The notes beneath the pieces were generated by a model that searched no databases, was not told where the DNA came from, and saw only the letters and a program-made list of their open reading frames with translations. Positions 38,009 to 45,010 of a stretch of 64,000 nt of DNA are shown one piece after another. The stretch spans positions 310,001-374,000 of the forward strand of contig CAVTFQ010000004.1 of assembly GCA_963734055.1 (NCBI GenBank), given 5' to 3'. Origin of the DNA: CAIWHR01 sp963734055. GTDB taxonomy: Bacteria; Pseudomonadota; Gammaproteobacteria; Burkholderiales; Casimicrobiaceae. The number at the start of each line of letters is the position of its first letter. The first letter of the stretch is position 1. The translations under genes were made by a program, and so were the position numbers.

Positions 38009-38731
38009 ATGCAGCCCCGGCTGTCATCCGGCAGACAATCGCCGCCGCAGCGCGCGGTCGCCTCGCTCGAATCGATGCTCCGAGGCAGCCTCTGGGCGCG
38101 GTCGCTCGCCTCCGACCTGGTCGACCGCGTGCTCGCGGCGACCGTCGAGCGCAGCGTGCCGACCGGGGACTACGTGTGCCGGAAGGGGGAGCCGGTCACG
38201 CATTGGATCGGCATTGTCGAGGGCCTGGTCAAGATGGCGAGCCTGTCCCGTTCCGGCAAGCTGACCACGTTCGCCGGTCTCCCGGCTGGCGCCTGGTTCG
38301 GCGAAGGGTCGCTGCTCAAGAGCGAGCCCCGCCGCTACGACGTGATCGCGCTGCGCGACTCCCGCGTCGCGATGATGGCGCGGGCGACGTTCGACGAGCT
38401 CCTCGACACGAGCATCGCGTTCAACCGGTTCCTGCTCCTCCAGCTGAACGAGCGGCTCGGGCAGTTCATCGGCCAGATCGAGTACGACCGGCTGCTCGAC
38501 GTCGACGCTCGAGTCGCGCGCTGCCTCGCGGCGATGTACCACCCCTATCTCTACCCCGGCACGGGCACCGACCTCGCAATCTCGCAGGAGGAGATCGGCT
38601 ACCTGTCGGGCGTGTCGCGCCAACGGGTGAACCAGGCACTGAAGACGCTCGCGAGCGCCGGGCTCCTCCGGATCGAATACGGCCGCGTCGTCGTGCTCGA
38701 CCTCCCGGGGCTGCGCAACTTCGGCGCATGA
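38009..38731 (+). CDS. Crp/Fnr-family transcriptional regulator overlapping the SulP gene
   Basis: A 240-residue regulator. The effector domain (about 30-155) includes VPTGDYVCRKGEPVTHWIGI and LPAGAWFGEGSLLKSEPRRY, where EGSLL replaces the GE(L/M)AL cassette and no RS/RT pair follows, so cAMP binding is doubtful. The helix-turn-helix is ISQEEIGYLSGVSRQRVNQA near residue 195. No Fe-S cysteines. The start follows a promoter region shared with the acyl-CoA ligase. Its stop overlaps the SulP start as ATGA, indicating coupling, and it also stands divergent to the liv operon, so it may control either. Confidence 0.88.
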   Translation: MQPRLSSGRQSPPQRAVASLESMLRGSLWARSLASDLVDRVLAATVERSVPTGDYVCRKGEPVTHWIGIVEGLVKMASLSRSGKLTTFAGLPAGAWFGEGSLLKSEPRRYDVIALRDSRVAMMARATFDELLDTSIAFNRFLLLQLNERLGQFIGQIEYDRLLDVDARVARCLAAMYHPYLYPGTGTDLAISQEEIGYLSGVSRQRVNQALKTLASAGLLRIEYGRVVVLDLPGLRNFGA

Positions 38732-41040
38732 GCGCGATCGCGCCCCCGGGCGCCGGGCGCGCCGCGCCGCCGCCCTCCGCCGTGACGGACCACGCCGCCG
38801 CGTCCGAGGGTGTGCTGGAGACTGCCCTCCCGGCGATTCCGTCGCACCTGCGCGGAGACCTCGCGGGCGGCCTCGCCGCCGCCGGCTGGAACCTTGCCCT
38901 CGCGTTAGCGCTCGGCCTGCTCGCGTTCGCGCCACTCGGCCCCGGCTATTACGAGATCGGCCTCTACGCCGGTTTCGCGTCCGCCATCTGGGGCCACCTG
39001 ATCGCCGGCCTCCTCGGCGGTGCCGCCCACCCGGGCAGCGGACCGGCGGCCGCGACGTCGCTCATCCTCGCGAGCCTGGTCGCCGCGCTCGCCGCAGATC
39101 CGGCGCTCGCCCCCGCGACGCACGGCGCGGGCCCGATCGTCGCGATCGCGGGCGCCACGGTCGCGATGGCCGGCGTCGCGCAGATCGTCCTGGGGGCGAT
39201 CGGCGCGGCGAACTCCGCGCGGTTCGTCCCGTTCCCGTTCGTCGCGGGATTCATGTGCGGCGCCTCGGCGCTCATCGTCCTCGCGCAGCTGACGCCGCTC
39301 TCCGGCGTCACGCGCGCCGACCTCGCCGGCGGCGCGGAGACCACGTGGAACGCGCTGGAGCTCGTGACGTTCGGGATTGGGGCCGCGACGGCGGCGATGG
39401 TGTGGGCGGTCGGCTGGCGCTCGAAGCGGCTGCCCGCGCCGTTCGTCGGCCTCCTCGCGGGCACCCTCCTCTACTACCTGATCGGGCTGCTCGTTCCCGA
39501 GGCACGGCTCGGTCCCGCGGTCGGGGGTGTCCCGTCCGGCCTTCCCGTCCCGACCGCACTCGCGCCGCTCGCCGAACTGCCCTGGGACGCGATCGCCCGC
39601 CACGGCCCGCTGATCGTGACCACCACGGGCCTGATCACCTTCATCGGCACGCTGGGCGGTCTCTTCGCAGCGGTCGCGATCGACAACGCGACCGACGGCC
39701 GGCACAAGACCAAGCGCGAAATCGTCGCGCACGGTGTCGCCAACGTCGTGTCGGGACTGTGCGGCGGCGTGCCCGTCGTGCTGTCGCGCGGAGCCGCGCT
39801 CGCGAGCTGGAACGCGGGCGGCCGCTCGCGCCTCGTGACCGTCTACGCCGCCCTGGCGCTCGCCCTCGTGCTCACGTTCGGCGGATGGCTGCTCGCGCGC
39901 GTGCCGCTGGCCGTGGTCGCGGGCCTGCTGGTCGTGCTCGGCTTCGCGCTGATCGACAACTGGACGACGGGGCTCATCGGTCGGCTGCGGCGGAAGGGGG
40001 CGCTGCGCGAGCCCGCGCTCCTCTGGAGCATCGCGACCGTTGTCGTCGTGGCGTTCGCCGAAGTGTTCTTCGGCTTCATGCCGGCGATCGGCGCCGGGTT
40101 CCAGCTCTCGGGGCTGCTGCTCTATCTCGGGATGAAGCGCTCGCTCGTGCGCAGCGTCGTCGACGGCAACGTCCGGCCCTCGCGCCGCATGTGGGGCGGC
40201 GAAGACGAAGCACGCGTGCGCGCCGCCCGCCAGCGGATCCGCGTCGTCGAGCTCGAAGGCGCGCTCTTCTTCGGCAGCGCGGAGCGCATGAGCGACCGCG
40301 TCGAGCCGCTCGCGGGCGTCGCGGACGTCGTCGTCCTCGATTTCCGGCTCGTCACCGTCATCGACGCCACCGGCGCGCTTCTGATCGAGAGCATCGCGCG
40401 GCGCCTCGCGGCCCGCGGCACGCGCGTGCTGCTCGCGGGCGTGACCCCGCAGGGACGGCACGGCGCGACGCTGATGGCGCACGACACGTTCCGCGATCCC
40501 GACCTCCGGCTGTGGTTCCGCGACGCGGACCAGGCCGTGGAGTGGGCCGAGCGCAAGATCCTCGAGGAGCTGGGTTTTGCCGAGCACGCCGCGGTGCCGC
40601 TCGCCGCGTTTCCGCTGCTCGACGGCCTGACCGCCGCCCAGCTCACGCGCATCGAGCACCACTTCGTCCGCCGCGAATGCACCGCCGGCGAGGTTCTGTT
40701 CCAAGAAAACGATCCCGGCGACCGCCTGTGCCTGCTCGCGAGCGGCGCCGTCGAGATCTCGATCATCGTCCCAGGCGGCGCCCGCGCGCGCATCGTGACC
40801 AATGCCGAAGGGTCGCTGTTCGGCGAGGTCGCGCTGCTCGACGGTCGTCCGCGCTCGGCGACCGCGCAGGCGGTCGGCCCCGCGGTGGTCTACGAGCTCA
40901 CGCGCGCTGCGCTGTCCGAAATCGAGGCGCGCGAGCCGGAGATCGCGATCCGGCTGATGACGAACCTCGCGAAGCTCCTGTCGATCCGGATGCGCGAGAC
41001 GAACGAGATCCTGCGCCAGCTGGAGGATTCGCGAGGCTAG
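38728..41040 (+). CDS. SulP-type anion transporter with STAS and C-terminal cyclic-nucleotide-binding domain
   Basis: A 770-residue protein in three parts. Residues ~45-480 form a SulP membrane domain of about eleven helices; GAAHPGSGPAAATSLILASL is the first anion-site region and KREIVAHGVANVVSGLCGGV the conserved TM8-TM10 block. Residues ~495-605 form a STAS domain (RIRVVELEGALFFGSAERMS ... DFRLVTVIDATGALLIESIA). Residues ~627-755 form a cyclic-nucleotide-binding domain (PLLDGLTAAQLTRIEHHFVR ... NAEGSLFGEVALLDGRPRSA), with the GEVALL and RSA pocket residues intact. SulP proteins carry sulfate, bicarbonate or dicarboxylates; the extra domain suggests gating by cAMP or a relative. It overlaps the preceding Crp/Fnr gene by 4 bp. 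Confidence 0.9.
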   Translation: MSAIAPPGAGRAAPPPSAVTDHAAASEGVLETALPAIPSHLRGDLAGGLAAAGWNLALALALGLLAFAPLGPGYYEIGLYAGFASAIWGHLIAGLLGGAAHPGSGPAAATSLILASLVAALAADPALAPATHGAGPIVAIAGATVAMAGVAQIVLGAIGAANSARFVPFPFVAGFMCGASALIVLAQLTPLSGVTRADLAGGAETTWNALELVTFGIGAATAAMVWAVGWRSKRLPAPFVGLLAGTLLYYLIGLLVPEARLGPAVGGVPSGLPVPTALAPLAELPWDAIARHGPLIVTTTGLITFIGTLGGLFAAVAIDNATDGRHKTKREIVAHGVANVVSGLCGGVPVVLSRGAALASWNAGGRSRLVTVYAALALALVLTFGGWLLARVPLAVVAGLLVVLGFALIDNWTTGLIGRLRRKGALREPALLWSIATVVVVAFAEVFFGFMPAIGAGFQLSGLLLYLGMKRSLVRSVVDGNVRPSRRMWGGEDEARVRAARQRIRVVELEGALFFGSAERMSDRVEPLAGVADVVVLDFRLVTVIDATGALLIESIARRLAARGTRVLLAGVTPQGRHGATLMAHDTFRDPDLRLWFRDADQAVEWAERKILEELGFAEHAAVPLAAFPLLDGLTAAQLTRIEHHFVRRECTAGEVLFQENDPGDRLCLLASGAVEISIIVPGGARARIVTNAEGSLFGEVALLDGRPRSATAQAVGPAVVYELTRAALSEIEAREPEIAIRLMTNLAKLLSIRMRETNEILRQLEDSRG

Positions 41041-41130
41041 CGACGCGAGCCGGGAAGCAGGGGCCCCACGAAGTGGGGATGCGACCGGGGCGAGTCGGCG
41101 CAGGAGGCCGACCCCTCGATGCATCGATTG
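41038..41130 (+). repeat. Diverged single copy of the 16.2-16.7 kb structured repeat
   Basis: The sequence TAGCGACGCGAG starts inside the SulP stop codon and matches the reverse complement of 16536-16633 through most of its length. The central hairpin is retained with other bases: CCCCAC (41064-41069) pairs with GTGGGG (41073-41078), loop GAA, against the 9-bp stem in the other copies. It fills the gap to the convergent enoyl-CoA hydratase gene. Similarity was read by eye. Confidence 0.7.
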
Positions 41131-41151
41131 AAGTCGTCGATGAGGAGGCCG

Positions 41152-41937
41152 CTACCGTCCGGTGAACGCGGCCGGCCGCTTCGCGAGAAAGGACGCCATC
41201 CCCTCGCGCTTGTCGTCGGTCGCGCAGAGGAGCCCGAACACGTCCGCCTCCATCGCGTTGGCATTGGCGAGATCGAGGTCCTGCCCGCGCTGGACGAGGT
41301 GCTTGGCCATCTTGACGGCCACCGGCCCCTTCGCGGCCACGAGGCGGGCGAGCTCGAGCCCTTTCTCGAGGAGCCGGTCGGCGGCGACGACGTGGTTCAC
41401 GAGCCCGATCGACAGCGCCTCGTCGGCCCTTATTTGCCGCCCGGTGCAGATGAGCTCGAGCGCCCTTGCTTTCCCGATGAGCCGCGCGAGGCGCTGCGTG
41501 CCGCCGAAGCCGGGCACGATGCCGAGGTTCACCTCCGGCTGCCCGAACACCGCCTTGTCCGATGCGACGATCCAGTCGCAGGCGAGCGCGAGCTCGCAGC
41601 CGCCGCCGAGCGCGTAGCCGTTCACGAGCGCGATCGCCGGGAACGGGGCCAGCTCGAGCGCGCGCAGCGTCGCGTGTCCTTCGAGTGCGAACGCGCGACC
41701 CTCGAGCGCCGACATCTCGCTCATCGCGGCGATGTCGGCGCCGGCGACGAACGCCTTGTCGCCCGCGCCGGTGATCAGCAGCGTGCGGACGTCGCCCACG
41801 CCGTTCAGGTGGACGATCGCACGCGCGATTTCACCCAGCACCTGCGGCGACAGCGCGTTCAGCGCCTTCGGCCGATTGACGGTCAGCATCCAGATGCCGG
41901 GCTCGGCGCGCCCGAGGGCGATCGTCTCGAAGTCCAT
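41152..41937 (-). CDS. Enoyl-CoA hydratase (crotonase family)
   Basis: A 261-residue crotonase. Oxyanion-hole motifs are AGDKAFVAGADIAAMSEMSA (first) and LVNGYALGGGCELALACDWI (second); the catalytic Glu pair lies in the region VFGQPEVNLGIVPGFGGTQR, both acids being present (E in GGCELA and QPEVNLG). It hydrates trans-2-enoyl-CoA to 3-hydroxyacyl-CoA, most likely short or medium chain. The dehydrogenase for the next step of beta-oxidation is encoded 38 bp upstream. The start is an ATG; the frame continues upstream without protein character. Confidence 0.94.
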   Translation of the reverse strand: MDFETIALGRAEPGIWMLTVNRPKALNALSPQVLGEIARAIVHLNGVGDVRTLLITGAGDKAFVAGADIAAMSEMSALEGRAFALEGHATLRALELAPFPAIALVNGYALGGGCELALACDWIVASDKAVFGQPEVNLGIVPGFGGTQRLARLIGKARALELICTGRQIRADEALSIGLVNHVVAADRLLEKGLELARLVAAKGPVAVKMAKHLVQRGQDLDLANANAMEADVFGLLCATDDKREGMASFLAKRPAAFTGR

Positions 41938-41975
41938 CGTGGCTGCCACCGTGCGCGCGGATTCCCGCCGCGCGC

Positions 41976-42842
41976 TCACGCCTTCGCCTGCGGATATTCG
42001 TAGAAGCCGCGCCCCGTCTTGCGGCCGAGCCAGCCCGCGGCGACCATCTCCTTGAGCAGCGGCGCGGGCCGGTATTTCGGGTCGTTGAAGTCGCGGTAGA
42101 ACACCTCCATCACCGCGAGCATCACGTCGAGGCCCACCATGTCGGCGAGTGCGAGCGGGCCGATCGGATGACCGCAGCCGAGCCTCATCGCCTCGTCGAT
42201 CTGGGCCGCCGGCGCGAGTCCCTCGCCCAGCAGGAACGCGGCTTCGTTGATCATCGGGCACAGGATCCGGTTGACGACGAAGCCCGGGCTGTTGCGCACG
42301 ACGATCGGCGCCTTGCCCAGGCGCTTCGCCAGCGCCTCCGTCGCCGCGACCGTCGCGTCCGAGGTCTGCATGCCGCGGATCACCTCGACCAGCGCCATCA
42401 TCGGCACCGGGTTGAAGAAGTGCATCCCGACGAAACGGTCCGGTCGCGTGACGACCGCCGCGAGCCGCGTGATCGAGATCGACGAGGTGTTCGACGCCAG
42501 GATTGCGTCGGACCGGACGATGACGTCGATCTGCTTCAGGATCCGGTGCTTCAACTCCTCGTGCTCGGCCGCCGCCTCGATGACCGCGTCGCAGGGCTTG
42601 AGATCGGCGTAGTCGGTCGTCCCCTTGATGCGCGCGAGCGCCGCATCCCGGTCGGCGCCCGTGATCCTGTCCTTCTTGTGCAGGCGATCGAGGCTCGTCG
42701 TCACCGCCGACAAACCGCGCAGGACGGCCGCCTCGTTGACATCGACCATCACGACGTGAAGCCCGGCGACTGCGCTGGCCTGCGCGATGCCGTTGCCCAT
42801 GGTCCCGGCGCCGATGACGCCGACTCGATGGATCGTGCTCAT
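41976..42842 (-). CDS. 3-hydroxyacyl-CoA dehydrogenase (3-hydroxybutyryl-CoA type)
   Basis: A 288-residue NAD enzyme. The dinucleotide site is RVGVIGAGTMGNGIAQASAV. AILASNTSSISITRLAAVVT and DRFVGMHFFNPVPMMALVEV carry the catalytic Ser/Asn and His (HFFNPVP), and VVVRNSPGFVVNRILCPMIN the family signature. RLGCGHPIGPLALADMVGLD and GRKTGRGFYEY complete it. It oxidises 3-hydroxyacyl-CoA to 3-oxoacyl-CoA in beta-oxidation (or butanoate and polyhydroxybutyrate metabolism), downstream of the hydratase. Size 288 is that of the single-function short-chain enzyme. The ATG before STIHRVGV was selected. Confidence 0.95.
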   Translation of the reverse strand: MSTIHRVGVIGAGTMGNGIAQASAVAGLHVVMVDVNEAAVLRGLSAVTTSLDRLHKKDRITGADRDAALARIKGTTDYADLKPCDAVIEAAAEHEELKHRILKQIDVIVRSDAILASNTSSISITRLAAVVTRPDRFVGMHFFNPVPMMALVEVIRGMQTSDATVAATEALAKRLGKAPIVVRNSPGFVVNRILCPMINEAAFLLGEGLAPAAQIDEAMRLGCGHPIGPLALADMVGLDVMLAVMEVFYRDFNDPKYRPAPLLKEMVAAGWLGRKTGRGFYEYPQAKA

Positions 42843-42910
42843 GGAATTCCCCGGCGGGGTGAACGAAAGGTGCGGCTTCAATTATAGGCCCGCGGCGCGG
42901 CGCCACGCGC

Positions 42911-43597
42911 TCAGCGCCTGGACGCGTGGCGATCGCCTCGTCGGGCGCGGGGACGCAGAGGTGCGACGATTCGCCGCGGCGGGTTCGCGGCGAGCCCCGA
43001 GAGCAGCGTGTCGACGAATGCGGGCGCGGCGGCCGCAAGGTCGTAGCTCCGCGGACTCTGCACCCATTCGTGCATGACGCCGATCATGAACGACTTCAGC
43101 AACTGGGCGGCGAGCTCCGGATCGCAGTCGGCGGGCAGCTGTCCGCACGCGATCGCCTGCTCGAGGAGGTCGATCACCTGGCGCCCGCAGTTGTCGTCGG
43201 CGGCGCGCTGGCGTTGCGCGACCGGCGCCAGGTCGGCGGTGAATTCACACTTGTGGAAGATGACGTCGAACACGGCCTGCGTGCGCGCGTCGCGCGCGAG
43301 GCGAGTGAGCCCGAGCACGGCCATTCCACGCAGCGTGCCCAGCGGATCGCCGCGGCGGCCCGCGCCGGCGGCATCGATCATCGTCTCCATCGGCATCGCC
43401 GCCCGCTCGCACATCGCCTCGAACAGCTCCGCCTTGTCGCGGAAATGCCAGTAGATCGCGCCGCGGGTGACGCCCGCGGCGGCGGCGACTTCCGAGAGTG
43501 TCGCGTGGGCGACGCCCTTCGCGCGGAACACGCGCTCCGCCGCGCCAAGCAGCGCTTCGCGTGTCGCCGCCGCTTCCTGCCGCGTCCTGCGCACCAT
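42911..43597 (-). CDS. TetR-family repressor, AcrR/TtgR type
   Basis: A 228-residue regulator divergent from the RND pump. The N-terminal DNA-binding domain MVRRTRQEAAATREALLGAA with VTRGAIYWHFRDKAELFEAM (about 40-60) matches AcrR almost throughout. The ligand domain contains VFDVIFHKCEFTADLAPV and VMHEWVQSPRSYDLAAAA, like AcrR and TtgR. It probably binds the palindrome in the divergent promoter (43657-43680) and is released by hydrophobic compounds. The last 15 residues are Arg-rich and variable. Confidence 0.92.
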   Translation of the reverse strand: MVRRTRQEAAATREALLGAAERVFRAKGVAHATLSEVAAAAGVTRGAIYWHFRDKAELFEAMCERAAMPMETMIDAAGAGRRGDPLGTLRGMAVLGLTRLARDARTQAVFDVIFHKCEFTADLAPVAQRQRAADDNCGRQVIDLLEQAIACGQLPADCDPELAAQLLKSFMIGVMHEWVQSPRSYDLAAAAPAFVDTLLSGLAANPPRRIVAPLRPRARRGDRHASRR

Positions 43598-43655
43598 CAG
43601 CGACTACCGTCCGTAGATCCCGGATCCCACCTCAACGTCCCCACCGCAAACAGGG

Positions 43656-43684
43656 TTGCAAACATTCACGAATGTATGTAATTT
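43656..43684 (+). promoter_or_regulatory. RND pump promoter overlapping an AcrR-type operator
   Basis: TTGCAA (43656-43661) and TAATTT (43679-43684) with 17 bp between form a promoter. Within it lies TGCAAACATTCACGAATGTA plus TGTA (43657-43680), a palindrome centred on ACATTC-AC-GAATGT. Compared with the E. coli acrAB operator as I recall it, 21 of 24 bases agree. Repressor bound here would cover both boxes. The regulator gene begins 60 bp to the left, so the site probably controls both directions. Confidence 0.85.
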
Positions 43685-43735
43685 ATCGCGCTTCGTCAAG
43701 CCGCGATTCACGAAGCGGCGCTCACGGAGCCCGTC

Positions 43736-44995
43736 ATGCCCCTCCCCGCCCTGACCGTCGCGCGTGCGAGTCCCGCCGCGTACGCCGCCGCTGCGCTCTC
43801 CCTCGTTCTGCTCGCCGCCTGCGGCGCATCGCAGGACCAGGGCGGCTTCCACGGGATGCCGCCCGCGCAGGTGACGACGATGATCGTCTCGCCGAAAACC
43901 ATTCCGGTGGCCTACGAATATGTGGGCCAGACGACCGGCTCGAAGGAGGTGGAGGTGCGCGCGCGCGTCACGGGCATCCTCGAGCAGAAGCTCTTCCGGG
44001 AAGGAGCCGAGGTGATGCGGGGGCAACGCCTGTTCATCATCGATCCCAAGCCGCTGCAGGCCCAGGCGGCCGCCGCAGAGGCCGAGCTCGCGCGGGCCGA
44101 GGCCCAGAAGACCCAGGCGGACCGCGAGGCCGCACGGCTTCGGCCGCTCGCCGAGCGCAAGGCGATCGGGCAGAAGGAGGCCGACGACGCCGCATCGAAT
44201 GCCGAACTCGCCGCGGCCAACGTGCGCTCCGCCGAGGCGAAGCTCCGCGAAGTCGAGCTGAGCCTGGGCTACACGACCGTCGTCGCGCCGATCACCGGCC
44301 TGTCGAGCCGGGCACCGAAATCCGAGGGCAGCCTCGTCACGGCCAACGAAACGCTGCTGACGACGATCTCGCAGGTGCATCCGATCTGGGTGCCGTTCGC
44401 GATCCCCGAGAGCGAGCAGCTCGCGCTGCAGAAGCAGGTCGCGGCCGGGCGCCTCACGTTGCCGAAGGACAATGCGTTCAGCGTCACGATCCGGCTCGCC
44501 GACGGCAGCGTGTTCCCGCGCGAAGGGCGCATCAACTTCACCGACACGCGCGTCAACCCGGCCACCGGATCGGTCGAATACCGCGCCGAGATCCCGAATG
44601 GCGATGGCGCCCTCAAGCCCGGCCAGTTCGTCCGCGTGAGGCTTGCCGGTGCGGTCCGCAACGAAGCGGTCGCCGTCCCGCAGGTGGCCGTGCTCGACGG
44701 CGCGCAGGGCAAGTTCGTCTACGTCGTCGACCGCGACAAGGACGGCAAGGACGTGGCCGCGATACGTCCCGTCACCCTCGGCGAGTGGGTCGACGCGACC
44801 GACGCCAAGGTCGGCAATCTCTGGGTCGTCGAATCGGGGCTCAAGCCCGGGGAGCGCGTGATCGTCGACGGCGTCGCGCGGGTGCGGCCGGGCGCCCCCA
44901 TTGTTGCCGACGCACCGCCGCAGGGACCTGCCGCGCCGCCGGGTGGCGGCCCGCCCGCGAAAGACAAGAGCGCGCCCGCGGCGCCGAAATCGTAG
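43736..44995 (+). CDS. RND efflux periplasmic adaptor (AcrA/MexA type)
   Basis: A 419-residue lipoprotein of the HlyD/membrane-fusion family. Lipobox LVLLAACGAS gives Cys29. Then come the lipoyl half (YVGQTTGSKEVEVRARVTGI), a helical hairpin (AEAELARAEAQKTQADREAA ... KAIGQKEADDAASNAELAAA), the second lipoyl half (YTTVVAPITGLSSRAPKSEG) and the membrane-proximal beta domain. It is anchored in the inner membrane and links the RND pump to the outer-membrane channel. The Pro/Ala-rich tail is usual. It is preceded by the AcrR-type promoter; the pump gene starts 15 bp after it. Confidence 0.95.
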   Translation: MPLPALTVARASPAAYAAAALSLVLLAACGASQDQGGFHGMPPAQVTTMIVSPKTIPVAYEYVGQTTGSKEVEVRARVTGILEQKLFREGAEVMRGQRLFIIDPKPLQAQAAAAEAELARAEAQKTQADREAARLRPLAERKAIGQKEADDAASNAELAAANVRSAEAKLREVELSLGYTTVVAPITGLSSRAPKSEGSLVTANETLLTTISQVHPIWVPFAIPESEQLALQKQVAAGRLTLPKDNAFSVTIRLADGSVFPREGRINFTDTRVNPATGSVEYRAEIPNGDGALKPGQFVRVRLAGAVRNEAVAVPQVAVLDGAQGKFVYVVDRDKDGKDVAAIRPVTLGEWVDATDAKVGNLWVVESGLKPGERVIVDGVARVRPGAPIVADAPPQGPAAPPGGGPPAKDKSAPAAPKS

Positions 44996-45010
44996 CCGGC
45001 GGGCATCGCC

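Noticed and set aside
38009..38731. FNR-type oxygen sensor
   Set aside because: The Fe-S cysteines required in the N-terminal region are absent; a single isolated Cys is seen.
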